DNA of 64,000 nucleotides from JAIRVZ01 sp031553755 (GCA_031553755.1 JAVBKZ010000010.1:26467-90466); one strand, 5' to 3'; shown: positions 15,901 through 23,486, counted from the stretch's first letter. Program-made: numbers and translations. The notes: generated by a model from the sequence alone, not told the origin.

Positions 15901-16217
15901 AGACACATTTCTGTTCCGCAGTTCAATGCTGTTTGTCCGCCAAAAGCCAAAAAGATACCATCAGGTTGTTCTTTTTTGATAACTTCTTCAACGAAGTATG
16001 GAGTAATAGGAAGGAAATAAACTTTATCCGCAACACCTTCCGATGTTTGAATGGTCGCGATATTAGGGTTAATCAACACAGTGGCAATGTTTTCTTCTTT
16101 TAATGCCTTCAACGCTTGCGAGCCTGAATAATCGAATTCTCCCGCTTGTCCGATCTTGAGCGCTCCTGACCCCAAGACTAACACTTTCTTAATTTCCTTT
16201 TTCATACTTAAAAACAT
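12987..16217 (-). CDS. carB: Carbamoyl-phosphate synthase large subunit
   Basis: CarB makes carbamoyl phosphate from bicarbonate, ammonia and two ATP, for pyrimidine and arginine synthesis. The full-length 1,076-residue protein has two ATP-grasp halves. The first starts KKVLVLGSGALKIGQAGEFD with the NPNIATIQTSEG loop and the FGGQTALNCG motif. The second starts NVIVLGSGAYRIGSSVEFDW. It ends in the MGS-like allosteric domain (KKGVLISSGAAKSKADML). The likely start is MKKEIKKV at 16205, four codons inside the longest frame. carA is not in the window. A leader ORF and terminator lie upstream and may control the gene. Confidence 0.97.
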   Translation of the reverse strand: MFLSMKKEIKKVLVLGSGALKIGQAGEFDYSGSQALKALKEENIATVLINPNIATIQTSEGVADKVYFLPITPYFVEEVIKKEQPDGIFLAFGGQTALNCGTEMCLSGTLKKYGVEVLGTSVEAIMYTEDRDLFTKKLNEIQAKTPVSQAVESMEDAIVAAEKIGFPVMVRSAYALGGLGSGICKDLEEFKVLCESSFAYSKQILVEESLKGWKEIEFEVIRDKNDHCFTVVPMENFDPLGIHTGESIVVAPICSLSKEQITMLEDIAKQVVRHIGIVGECNIQYAFNPYTNDYRIIEINARLSRSSALASKASGYPLAFVAAKLALGYSLDQIGEMGTPNSAYVAPSVDYIIVKIPRWDLTKFTGVSRLIGSSMKSVGEIMSIGKSFEEIIQKGLRMIGQGMHGFVGNKDLEFGDLDEELSNPTDLRIFAIAKALETGYTIERIHELTKIDHWFLGCLKNIVDYSKKLETYNRIEDLPADVIQEAKRLGFSDFQIARFVEDPSANMEKENLRVRTIRKQYNIVPAVKRINTIASEDPELTNYLYMTYGTTGSDIPYYKNEKNVIVLGSGAYRIGSSVEFDWCSVNAVQTARKLGYKAIMINYNPETVSTDYDMCDRLYFDELSLERVLDIIDLEQPKGVIVSVGGQIPNNLAMKLHRQHIPILGTSPISIDRAENRHKFSSMLDQLGIDQPKWKELTSLEEINDFVDHVGFPVLIRPSYVLSGAAMNVCYSKEDMETFLQAAAKVSKEYPVVVSEFLQNAKEIEFDAVAKNGEVVEYAISEHVEFAGVHSGDATLVFPAQKIYFETARRIKKVSKMIAKELNISGPFNIQYLAKNNDVKVIECNLRASRSFPFVSKIVKRNFIETATKIMLDAPYQKPDSSAFDIDHIGVKASQFSFTRLHKADPILGVDMSSTGEVGCIGDDYHEALLSSMIAVGYNIPKKGVLISSGAAKSKADMLDACHMLAEKGMDIYATSGTQKFLAENGVKATTVDWPDEGGDNNIIDIMSNHKIDLVVNIPKNHTRRELTNGYKIRRAAIDHNIPLITNARLAGAFIEAFCTIVENDIQIKSWQEYKI

Positions 16218-16264
16218 CTTTTATTATTTATTCTACAAAATTAGGGTTTTTATTGGCAAAAAAA

Positions 16265-16290
16265 ATGCGTTGGAAATAAAACCAACGCAT
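16265..16290 (-). terminator. Intrinsic terminator in the carB leader
   Basis: On the minus strand ATGCGTTGG, loop TTTTATTT and CCAACGCAT are followed by eight T. This is a textbook intrinsic terminator placed about 50 bases before the carB start and directly after a short leader ORF. No other minus-strand gene exists upstream for it to end, so it may attenuate carB. Confidence 0.75.
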
Positions 16291-16358
16291 CATTTATTTT
16301 TTCTAAAAATAATTATACTTTTTATGTCTTCTTTATGTTGCTTAAAAAACGGAATCAT
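16290..16358 (-). CDS. Putative leader peptide upstream of carB (22 aa)
   Basis: The ATG at 16358 opens a 22-codon frame, MIPFFKQHKEDIKSIIIFRK then NK, whose TGA overlaps the first base of the terminator stem. The geometry is that of a translated attenuator leader. Lys (5) and Ile (5) are frequent and Arg occurs once, so which signal it would sense is unclear. There is no strong Shine-Dalgarno sequence, which is normal in Bacteroidota. Expression is inferred only. Confidence 0.4.
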   Translation of the reverse strand: MIPFFKQHKEDIKSIIIFRKNK

Positions 16359-16390
16359 TATTATAACAAGGTGTTATTTAAATCGGGGCA

Positions 16391-16424
16391 AAGGTAGAAA
16401 TTTATATTATAAATCCCAAATAAT
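16391..16424 (-). promoter_or_regulatory. Promoter of the carB leader transcript
   Basis: Read on the minus strand, TTTG (from TATTTGGGA) is followed after about 20 bases by TACCTTTG, which fits the Bacteroidota -33/TAnnTTTG promoter. It would start RNA about 30 bases before the leader ORF and about 170 bases before carB. Confidence 0.55.
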
Positions 16425-16917
16425 ATATCAAAATTATTTTTTTAGATTCTTGTAGCTTGCTTAAATTGCGTCTTTACATTACAAATATTTTTATTCTATA
16501 AGAATATGCCGAAATATTAATATTCACGCGATTCAGCGTAATTGAGTAGGAGAGGGGAAAAATTACAAATTTTATAGCTGTGAGTTTAATCATTTATCAC
16601 TTAGACTGCGTTATTCAATTTTATGTCGGAAATAAAATTGGTTGTCCAGTATTGTCTTATTAATATCCCCTTGTTTTATGTTTGTTTCTTTTATAATCAA
16701 TTGATAAATAGATATTTGCATTAAAGTATGTTATAAAACATAAAATAATTCAAGATTATTTACGGTAAAAATTTTTCTTTTCAGAAAACATATTATAATT
16801 TTGGCAGACCAAAGTGGTAAACCAATCTTTGGTAATTGTAAATTTTCAAATGATTGGAAAATTGTTTTGATTTAATGTTTTAACTTTGGAGAAATTAACA
16901 TATTAAATCAAGCACAA
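16425..16917. other. Intergenic region between carB and the polysaccharide locus
   Basis: AT-rich and without credible ORFs. It holds the divergent control regions: the carB promoter at the left edge and, near the right edge, the operator-like dyad at 16808-16833 followed by a TAACTTTG box about 35 bases before the regulator ATG. Confidence 0.5.
16808..16833 (+). promoter_or_regulatory. Likely operator of the FadR-type regulator
   Basis: The nested dyad ACCAAAG - TGGTAAACCA - CTTTGGT lies 85-110 bases before the regulator ATG. The core TGGTnnACCA matches the known operator half-sites of the uronate regulators ExuR and UxuR (TTGGTATACCAA), which belong to the same GntR/FadR subfamily. Autoregulation relieved by a uronate is therefore likely. 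Confidence 0.55.
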
Positions 16918-17673
16918 ATGGATGAGATGGATTTTATTACCAGTAAACAAATAGAATTTTCAGAACTGATTGATATCCCGGAAAAACCGGTTGATTCAAT
17001 TATAAAACAATTGAAGTTGATGTTGAGTTCGGGACAACTGGCTCCAGGAGACAGATTGCTTTCTGAAAGGAAATTGGCGGAAAAGTTTGGAGTTAGCCGA
17101 ACTCATATTCGAGAAGCTATTAAAAAACTGGAATTTTATGGAATTTTGAAAACGTTGCCTCAAAGCGGAACTTTTGTGGCGGGTTTGGATATATCGGCTC
17201 TTGAAAGTTTGATTTCCGATGCTTTGCATATCGAAACTTACGATTTTTATTCTTTGGTAGAAACCCGTTTGATTTTGGAAACTAACGCGATAAAATTGTG
17301 TAGCCAAAGAAGAACAGAGGAAGACTTAAAGCTAATTGAAGAAAGTTTGCTGATTTGTGACAAAAAAATAAAAGAAGGAGGCGCGGCCATTGAGGAAGAT
17401 TTGAATTTTCATAGACGGATTGCGGAAGCTTCTAAAAATCAGGTGTTGAAGTCGATGATGTTGATAATTACTCCTGATATTATGACTAATTACAGGAAGT
17501 ATTGGGTGTGTGACAAAAATAAATCTATTGCCGGAATGGAGCATCAAATGCTTTTCGAATATATTAAAAGACAAGATGCGGCCGGAGCTGAAATGATGAT
17601 GACTCAACATTTGAAAGGAGTAATGGATTTTGCACGCAAACAAGAACAATCTGATAAATTAAATCTCAGCTAA
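16918..17673 (+). CDS. GntR/FadR-family transcriptional regulator of uronate use
   Basis: The 251-residue protein has an N-terminal winged helix (GDRLLSERKLAEKFGVSRTH then IREAIKKLEFYGIL, about residues 45-80) and a C-terminal FCD ligand domain (SLVETRLILETNAIKLCSQR, then EEDLNFHRRIAEASKNQ, with metal-ligand Asp and His, then HLKGVMDFA). FCD regulators bind small carboxylates, and Bacteroidota alginate loci often carry one near the monouronate genes. It is followed after 4 bases by the PL17 gene, so it is the first gene of the lyase-KdgF-transporter operon. It is probably a repressor acting at the dyad upstream. Confidence 0.92.
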   Translation: MDEMDFITSKQIEFSELIDIPEKPVDSIIKQLKLMLSSGQLAPGDRLLSERKLAEKFGVSRTHIREAIKKLEFYGILKTLPQSGTFVAGLDISALESLISDALHIETYDFYSLVETRLILETNAIKLCSQRRTEEDLKLIEESLLICDKKIKEGGAAIEEDLNFHRRIAEASKNQVLKSMMLIITPDIMTNYRKYWVCDKNKSIAGMEHQMLFEYIKRQDAAGAEMMMTQHLKGVMDFARKQEQSDKLNLS

Positions 17674-17677
17674 AAAG

Positions 17678-19864
17678 ATGATAAAAAATTCTTTTAAACG
17701 CAAGGGCACAAAGGCACGAAGAAAAAATAATTCTTTGCGTCTTTGTGTCTTTGTGTTTATATTATCATTTTTTGCTATATTTTACGTAAAGGCCGGAAAC
17801 CATCCATGCCTAATGTTGACAAAAAAAGGTGTTGATGGAATTCAGCAAAGTTTGGGTAAATCACCTCTGTTTGATGAAACTTTGCTCAAAGTCAGAACGG
17901 AAATAGACAATGTAGTTGGTCAACCAATTAATGTTCCTATTCCTAAAGATGGTGGTGGTGGCTATACGCACGAACAGCACAAAAAAAATTATAATGATAT
18001 ATACAAGGCTGGTATTCTTTACCAATTGTACAAAGAAGAAAAATATGCGTCTTTCGTCAAAAATATGTTGATGGAATATGCAAAGATGTATCCAACTTTA
18101 CCTTTGCATCCAGTACAAAAATCTAATTACAGAGGAAAACTTTTCTGGCAAGGATTAAATGAATGTGTTTGGTTGGTACATACGGCACAAGCTTATGATT
18201 GTGTTTATGATTATATTTCCGAAAAAGACAAGAAGTTTATTGAAACCAATCTTTTTTCGCAAATGGTTAAGTTTATTGCGGAAGATAATAAAGCTACATT
18301 CAACAAAATACATAATCACGGAACATGGGCGGTGGCCGGAGTGGGAATGATTGGTTATGTGATGAACAATCGTGATTGGGTGGAAAAATCGCTTTACGGA
18401 TTATCGAAAGATGGTAAAGGTGGTTTCATGCGACAAATGGATGAATTGTTTTCTCCGGATGGATATTTTGCTGAAGGACCTTACTACCAACGTTATTCTC
18501 TTCAACCGTTTATTGTTTTTGCACAAGCTATTCAGAATAATGAACCAGAACGTAAAATTTTTGAATATCGCGATAATATTCTGGTTAAAGCAGTAAATAC
18601 TTCTCTGCAAATGGCTTATACCGATGGACAATTTTTCCACTTGAATGATGCATTAGATAAAACTTGGCACAGCATTGAATTGGTTTATGGCGTGGATATC
18701 GTTTATAATATTACCAAAGACTATAGTTTGTTAAGTATTGCCAAAGAACAGAATCAGGTCATATTAAGTGATGCGGGAATGGCTGTTGCAGAGGCTATAA
18801 AAGACGGAAAATCTCAACCTTTCGATTTAAAAACTACATTAATCCGTGATGGAGCGGATGGAAAACAAGGAGGACTTGGCATTTTAAGAATGGGAGAAGG
18901 TAAAGACCAAACTTGTGTTGTACTAAAAGCTACCGCACAAGGAATGGGACACGGACATTTTGATAAACTTTCCATTTCATATTACGATAACGGATATGAA
19001 ATATTGCAGGATTATGGTGCTGCCCGTTTCTTGAATATTGAAGCTAAAAACGGCGGACATTATCTGCCCGAAAATGATTCATGGGCGAAACAAACCATTG
19101 CTCACAATACATTAGTTGTTGATGAAACATCCGACTATCAGGGAAAATTGGAAATCGCGGAAAAATACTCTCCTCAAATTACCGGTTTTATCAACAATAA
19201 AGATTTTAAGATAATCGAAGCGACAGACACATCGGCTTATCCCGGAGTGAGAATGCAACGGACGTTATTTATGGTTTCCATGGGAGAAGAAAAACCACTT
19301 GTGATTGATTATTTCGTTGTTAAATCAAAACAGGAACATCAATACGATTTACCTTATTATTATATAGGACAACTTATTAACACTGATTTCAAATATACAA
19401 CTTTCTCTACTTTTTTAAAACCTTTGGGAACGAAAAACGGTTATCAATATTTGTGGGAAGAGGCTTCAGGCAAGAGTAATAAGAATATAGCTTGTGTGAC
19501 GTTTCTCAACAAGAATCGTTTTTACAGCATTACGACATTGACAAATGAGGACACTGAACTTCTTTTTAACAGGATTGGAGCCAATGACCCTAATTTTAAT
19601 TTGAGAAACGAACCTTCTTTCATGTTACGGAAAAAAGCAAAAGACAGCATGTTTGTTTCCGTCATAGAACCTCATGGCGAATTCAACCCCCGGGAAGAAT
19701 ACACCATACAGTCTGAATCTGAAATAAAAGACATAACAATGTCTTCTGAAATTATCAACGGAATTGAAACTCATTTAATCTCTATTATCCGTAATGATGG
19801 AACATCGCTAAAGTTGAATCCTGAACTTAAAAGCTGTAACTTCATTCAAAAAGCATCCGACTGA
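17678..19864 (+). CDS. PL17 oligoalginate lyase
   Basis: An exo-acting lyase that releases unsaturated monouronate from alginate oligomers by beta-elimination. The fold is an alpha/alpha-toroid followed by a heparinase II/III-like beta-sandwich. Family residues visible are NHGTW (Asn213, His214), EGPYYQRY (tyrosine near 270), GHGHFDKLSISYYDNG, and GGHYLPENDSWAKQTIAHNT with metal-binding His. The length of 728 is normal. The N-terminus has a hydrophobic segment (LCVFVFILSFFAIFYVKA), so the enzyme is exported, probably to the periplasm. The preceding basic stretch is encoded by an inverted repeat. Co-transcription with the regulator and kdgF is indicated by gaps of 4 and 28 bases. Confidence 0.94.
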   Translation: MIKNSFKRKGTKARRKNNSLRLCVFVFILSFFAIFYVKAGNHPCLMLTKKGVDGIQQSLGKSPLFDETLLKVRTEIDNVVGQPINVPIPKDGGGGYTHEQHKKNYNDIYKAGILYQLYKEEKYASFVKNMLMEYAKMYPTLPLHPVQKSNYRGKLFWQGLNECVWLVHTAQAYDCVYDYISEKDKKFIETNLFSQMVKFIAEDNKATFNKIHNHGTWAVAGVGMIGYVMNNRDWVEKSLYGLSKDGKGGFMRQMDELFSPDGYFAEGPYYQRYSLQPFIVFAQAIQNNEPERKIFEYRDNILVKAVNTSLQMAYTDGQFFHLNDALDKTWHSIELVYGVDIVYNITKDYSLLSIAKEQNQVILSDAGMAVAEAIKDGKSQPFDLKTTLIRDGADGKQGGLGILRMGEGKDQTCVVLKATAQGMGHGHFDKLSISYYDNGYEILQDYGAARFLNIEAKNGGHYLPENDSWAKQTIAHNTLVVDETSDYQGKLEIAEKYSPQITGFINNKDFKIIEATDTSAYPGVRMQRTLFMVSMGEEKPLVIDYFVVKSKQEHQYDLPYYYIGQLINTDFKYTTFSTFLKPLGTKNGYQYLWEEASGKSNKNIACVTFLNKNRFYSITTLTNEDTELLFNRIGANDPNFNLRNEPSFMLRKKAKDSMFVSVIEPHGEFNPREEYTIQSESEIKDITMSSEIINGIETHLISIIRNDGTSLKLNPELKSCNFIQKASD
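17696..17758. repeat. Short-word inverted repeat inside the PL17 signal region
   Basis: CGCAAGGGCACAAAGGCACG is followed after AAGAAAAAATAATT by an imperfect reverse complement, CTTTGCGTCTTTGTGTCTTT. It is the same type of hairpin as in the intergenic gaps of this locus, but here it is translated as part of the N-terminus (KRKGTKARRKNNSLRLCVFV). Confidence 0.7.
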
Positions 19865-19892
19865 TTATCTAAATATAAACACTTAAAATATA

Positions 19893-20243
19893 ATGGAAGA
19901 AATTAAAAGTAAACCGTTCTTTTTAGGAACGGAAGAGCCAGTGTACGCTCCGGCTGAAGGGATTACACGTCAATTTGTGGGTTATGACAATAGCATAATG
20001 ATGGTAAAAGTCATGTTCGAAAAAGGTGCTATAGGCACTTCACACGCGCATGTACATGCTCAAACTACTTATGTTGTTTCCGGTAAATTTGAAATGACAA
20101 TCGGCAATGAAACCAAAATACTTCAAGCTGGTGATGGTTTCTATACCGAACCCAACATTATGCATGGCTGTATTTGTTTGGAAGCCGGGATACTCATCGA
20201 TGTGTTCAGTCCGGTAAGAGAAGATTTTTTAGCAACAATCTAA
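19893..20243 (+). CDS. kdgF: KdgF-like cupin, unsaturated uronate linearising protein
   Basis: The 116-residue single cupin has metal ligands in GTSHAHVHAQTTYVVSGKFE (His51, His53, Gln57) and His91 in NIMHGCICLE. KdgF catalyses ring opening of the 4,5-unsaturated monouronate released by lyases, giving the linear ketouronate (DEH). The position between the PL17 lyase and a hexuronate-type transporter fits exactly. There is no signal peptide, so it is cytoplasmic. Confidence 0.9.
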   Translation: MEEIKSKPFFLGTEEPVYAPAEGITRQFVGYDNSIMMVKVMFEKGAIGTSHAHVHAQTTYVVSGKFEMTIGNETKILQAGDGFYTEPNIMHGCICLEAGILIDVFSPVREDFLATI

Positions 20244-20259
20244 TATGCCGATTATTTAA

Positions 20260-20322
20260 TATGCCAATGTTCGGTACAAAAAATAATTGGCATATTGGCA
20301 CATTAAGATTTTAGCACATTAA
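20260..20322. repeat. Intergenic hairpin, word TTGGCATATT
   Basis: AATATGCCAAT (20260-20270) and ATTGGCATATT (20286-20296) are a perfect 11-bp inverted repeat with a 15-base loop. Further degenerate copies follow (TTGGCACATTAAG, TTAGCACATTAA). It sits between kdgF and the transporter gene. Confidence 0.7.
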
Positions 20323-20326
20323 AATA

Positions 20327-21622
20327 ATGAAAATAAAAGGATTACGCTGGTGGGTTATCTCACTGATTGTATTAGTCACATTGATTAATTACTTAGACAG
20401 GAACACTTTGTCGATTATGTGGCAGGGAATTGTTGCTGATTTGGGTTTGATAGATAAAGAAAATCTGTCGGCAGAAGAATATACTCAACAATCGAAAGAA
20501 ATGTATTCATATATCTACATGTTCTTTATGGTTGCCTATGGAATTAGCCAGATGCTTTCCGGAAAATTATATGATAAAATCGGAACAAGAATCGGTTTTG
20601 TGATTTCGGTTACAATTTGGGCGATTGCCGATGCTTGTACCGCGTTTGCCCGCGGATTAGGTTCTCTGTGTTTCTTCCGTTCCATGTTAGGATTAGGAGA
20701 AGCGGGACCTTGGCCGGGTTCGGTAAAAAGTAATGCAGAATGGTTTCCTGTCAAAGAAAGAGCGTTTGCACAAGGGCTTTTCAATGCCGGAGCATCAGTC
20801 GGAGCCATTATTTCTCCAATTCTGATAGCACTTCTTTATACCAATTTCGGATGGAAAATGACCTTTGTTATCGTTGGTGCAATCGGTTTGTTGTGGTTAA
20901 TTCCTTGGTTGGTTATCAATAAAAAAGGTCCAAAATACCATGAATGGATTACAGAACAGGAACGCGAATATATTGTAAGCGGACAACCCGAAAGTTCCGT
21001 TTCGAATGAAAAAGGTTTGTCGTGGGGAGAGTTGGTAAAAAACAAAAAAAGTTGGGCGGTTATTGCCGGACGCTTTTTCCTCGATCCTGTTTGGTGGATG
21101 TTTGTTGCCTGGTTGCCCATGTATTTATTGGATGTTCATGGTTTTGATATCAAAAGTATAGGTATGTATGCCGGTATACCTTACATAGGTGCAATGATTG
21201 GCAGTATTGCAGGCGGATGGTTTTCCGGAAATCTTATCAAAAAAGGAAAATCAGTGAATTATGCCCGGAAATCGGCTATGGTTATAGGAGGAATTGTTAT
21301 GCTTCCTTCACTGATTGCCACCGGACTTGCATCCGATGTAAGAATTGTGATTGCCTTGATGGCGTTGATTCTTTTGGGTTTTCAGTTCGCGATAGGAAAT
21401 ATTCAAACACTTCCATCCGATTTATTCTCAGGAAAAACAGTAGGTTCATTGGCCGGACTTGGAGGAGCTGCCGCAACTTTAGGAGTTATTCTTTCGATGG
21501 TATTCATTCCTTCCTTGACAAAAGGAGGAAACTGGTTGCCGTTCTTTATACTCGGAGCTGCTTTGGTTCCATTAGCCATCGGTTCCGTATTTTTATTCGG
21601 AGGAAAGATTGAGAGACAATAG
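20327..21622 (+). CDS. MFS transporter, hexuronate (ExuT) type
   Basis: The 431-residue protein has 12 likely membrane segments and the anion:cation symporter signature (NYLDRNTLSIMWQGI in helix 1, SGKLYDKIGTRIGF, LGLGEAGPWPGSVKSNAEWF then PVKERAFAQGLFN). Relatives bring hexuronates, or DEH in alginate users, across the inner membrane with protons. The location after PL17 and kdgF supports import of unsaturated monouronate or DEH. Confidence 0.92.
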   Translation: MKIKGLRWWVISLIVLVTLINYLDRNTLSIMWQGIVADLGLIDKENLSAEEYTQQSKEMYSYIYMFFMVAYGISQMLSGKLYDKIGTRIGFVISVTIWAIADACTAFARGLGSLCFFRSMLGLGEAGPWPGSVKSNAEWFPVKERAFAQGLFNAGASVGAIISPILIALLYTNFGWKMTFVIVGAIGLLWLIPWLVINKKGPKYHEWITEQEREYIVSGQPESSVSNEKGLSWGELVKNKKSWAVIAGRFFLDPVWWMFVAWLPMYLLDVHGFDIKSIGMYAGIPYIGAMIGSIAGGWFSGNLIKKGKSVNYARKSAMVIGGIVMLPSLIATGLASDVRIVIALMALILLGFQFAIGNIQTLPSDLFSGKTVGSLAGLGGAAATLGVILSMVFIPSLTKGGNWLPFFILGAALVPLAIGSVFLFGGKIERQ

Positions 21623-21880
21623 TTAGTTGACAAGTAAACAAGTTAATAAAGCGAAAATGAAGTCATCTTGATTTTTAACAAAAGATATAAAATGATAGAT
21701 TTTAAACACTGAGTTGCACGGAGTAATAATTCACAGAGTCGATGCTAATATATAGCGAAGAGATACTCCGTGAAATAAACTCCTTCCACTCCGTGTCTAA
21801 TAAAAAATCGAGACGAATTCAATATTTGTTGATCAATTAGTGAAACTAACTCGTCAACTTGTTAACTCGTCAACTAAAAA
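21623..21880. repeat. Intergenic region with two nested hairpin-repeat sets
   Basis: The outer arms are TAGTTGACAAGTAAACAAGT (from 21621) against AACTTGTTAACTCGTCAACT (21854-21875). The inner arms are CACGGAGTAATAATTCACAG (about 21718) against ACTCCGTGAAATAAACTCC and CCACTCCGTGTC (about 21762-21802). The outer word recurs at 35281 and 36900. No ORF is credible here. Confidence 0.65.
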
Positions 21881-21913
21881 AGCGTTCTTTGAAATATTGA
21901 TTTGCATGTTGTG

Positions 21914-21945
21914 TTTGTTCAGCTGAACAAAGAATATTAACTTTG
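21914..21945 (+). promoter_or_regulatory. Promoter and palindromic operator of the PIN toxin-antitoxin pair
   Basis: TTTG (21914-21917) and TAACTTTG (21938-21945) form a Bacteroidota promoter with a 20-base spacer. The perfect 18-bp palindrome TTTGTTCAGCTGAACAAA (21914-21931) overlaps the -33 box and is the likely site where the antitoxin represses the operon. Confidence 0.7.
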
Positions 21946-21969
21946 TCGAAAACCAATAGCTTAAATTTT

Positions 21970-22245
21970 ATGGCGACATTGTTAATTGATGTAGATGGTC
22001 GAGCTAACGTTGCTAAACTCATGGAAGTATTATATATGCTTAAAGGAGTGAAGCGAGTTACACTAAAAGAAAATGAATATACCCAACAATTAAGTCAATC
22101 CGTTGGAATGGTTGGAGAAGAAAAGGTTGTATATAAAATAAAAAAGAAACCTTCTGATTTTGCAGGAACTTTATCAAAAAAAAAATCTGAGGATTTATTA
22201 AATTATATCAATCAATCAAGAAAACAATGGGACAGAGATTTTTAA
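21970..22245 (+). CDS. Putative antitoxin of a PIN-toxin pair
   Basis: The 91-residue protein starts MATLLIDVDGRANVAKLMEV, with a central TLKENEYTQQLSQSVGM and a basic C-terminus (KKKPSDFAGTLSKKKSEDLL). I do not recognise a named antitoxin family, but the gene overlaps the PIN-domain gene by 19 bases, in the position and size of a VapB-like partner. The ATG at 21970 is chosen because a longer frame would start inside the -7 box. The palindrome upstream suggests that it or the complex binds DNA. Confidence 0.7.
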   Translation: MATLLIDVDGRANVAKLMEVLYMLKGVKRVTLKENEYTQQLSQSVGMVGEEKVVYKIKKKPSDFAGTLSKKKSEDLLNYINQSRKQWDRDF

Positions 22246-22604
22246 TCGATACAAATATCTTGATAGAATTTCTGTCTAATAGACTTCCTGAAAAAGGTAA
22301 ACGTTTTATTGCGAAAATTTTGGATGAAGAATTTCTTATTTCAGTTATTAGAGAAATGGAAGTGTTGGGTTATCCTGCAATAAACAAAGAAACGGAACTA
22401 TTTATAGAATTGGCTACATCGATTAATCTCAATGAAGACATTGTTAAAACTACCATTAACATTCGTAAAAATTATAAAGTAAAGTTGCCTGATGCTATTA
22501 TTGCATCAACAGCTATTTCAAACAATTTAACTTTAGTGACTCGTAATGTTTCAGATTTTAAATCAATAAAAAAGTTGAAAATATTAAATCCATGGGAGAT
22601 GTAA
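22227..22604 (+). CDS. PIN-domain ribonuclease toxin (VapC-like)
   Basis: The 125-residue protein has the acidic residues of PIN nucleases: FLIDTNILIEFL near the N-terminus, a glutamate in IREMEVLGYP, LPDAIIASTAI, and a closing TRNVSDFK. VapC-type toxins cleave tRNA or rRNA and are neutralised by the co-encoded antitoxin. The pair interrupts the alginate operon between the transporter and the SDR gene and has its own promoter and terminator, so it is a separate insertion. Confidence 0.9.
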   Translation: MGQRFLIDTNILIEFLSNRLPEKGKRFIAKILDEEFLISVIREMEVLGYPAINKETELFIELATSINLNEDIVKTTINIRKNYKVKLPDAIIASTAISNNLTLVTRNVSDFKSIKKLKILNPWEM

Positions 22605-22634
22605 AATTTTAGCTTAATAAATTAAAATACTACA

Positions 22635-22672
22635 GCGTGCAAATCAATAATCAAAAGATTTGCACGCTTTTT
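22635..22672 (+). terminator. Terminator after the PIN toxin gene
   Basis: GCGTGCAAATC and GATTTGCACGC form an 11-bp stem followed by seven T. The GCGTGCAAA word also occurs in the hairpin at 48276. Confidence 0.85.
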
Positions 22673-22733
22673 TTGTGCGTATAATAAAAATAAAATTCAA
22701 TAATAACAATTATTAATATTTTAATAAAAAGAC

Positions 22734-23486
22734 ATGAAATTAAAAGGTAAAACAGCTTATGTAACAGGTGGCGCGAGAGACTTAGGACGCGCTATTTCCA
22801 TTCGTATGGCAGAAGAAGGCGCCAACGTAGTTATCAACTATTTTGACAATAAAGAAGATGCCGAAGAAACAAAAAAAATGATTGAATCGAAGGGTGGAAA
22901 ATGTATTATCGTTCAAGGTGACATGACGAAAGCTGTTGAAGTGAAAAATTTCTTCGATGAAGGGATTAAAGCTTTTGGAAATAAAGCTCACGTTTTGGTA
23001 AATGTTGTAGGTGGTATTTGCGGACGTAAACAAATCACAGAACAAGACGAAGCTTGGTATGATTTATTGATGGATGTAAACATGAAAAGCTGCTGGCTTT
23101 GTACCCGCGAAATAGTTCCTTACATGACAGAAGGCGGTGCAATCATCAATTTTTCTTCACAGGCAGCACGTGATGGAGGTGGTCCGGGCGCTTCACTTTA
23201 TGCGACATCAAAAGGAGCAGTTATGACATTTACTCGCTCTATGGCAAAAGAACTTGGACCAAAAGGTATTCGTGTGAATTCATTGGCTCCGGGAACTATT
23301 GCGACATCATTCCATGACCGTTTCAATACGCCTGAAAACCGTGAGCGTATGAAACAAATGTACCCACTTCGTCGTGAAGGAGAAACCAAAGATATCGCTG
23401 ACTTAGTATCTTATTTAGCATCTGAAGAATCAGCTTATTTAACAGGAACAAATATTGATATCAATGGAGGAGCTCTTTTCTCTTAA
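22734..23486 (+). CDS. SDR oxidoreductase, probable DEH reductase
   Basis: The 250-residue classical short-chain dehydrogenase has a dinucleotide motif VTGGARDLGRAI, NVVGG, catalytic Ser141/142, Tyr156 and Lys160 (SLYATSKGA), and the closing YLTGTNIDINGGALFS. In alginate-using bacteria such SDRs reduce 4-deoxy-L-erythro-5-hexoseulose uronate to KDG. The location next to PL17, KdgF and a uronate transporter makes this the best assignment. The residues cannot exclude another sugar-acid substrate. It is cytoplasmic. Confidence 0.85.
   Translation: MKLKGKTAYVTGGARDLGRAISIRMAEEGANVVINYFDNKEDAEETKKMIESKGGKCIIVQGDMTKAVEVKNFFDEGIKAFGNKAHVLVNVVGGICGRKQITEQDEAWYDLLMDVNMKSCWLCTREIVPYMTEGGAIINFSSQAARDGGGPGASLYATSKGAVMTFTRSMAKELGPKGIRVNSLAPGTIATSFHDRFNTPENRERMKQMYPLRREGETKDIADLVSYLASEESAYLTGTNIDINGGALFS

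Noticed and set aside
13002..16020. Plus-strand ORFs of 60-114 codons opposite carB
   Set aside because: They are antisense shadows of a strongly conserved gene and contain no protein motif.
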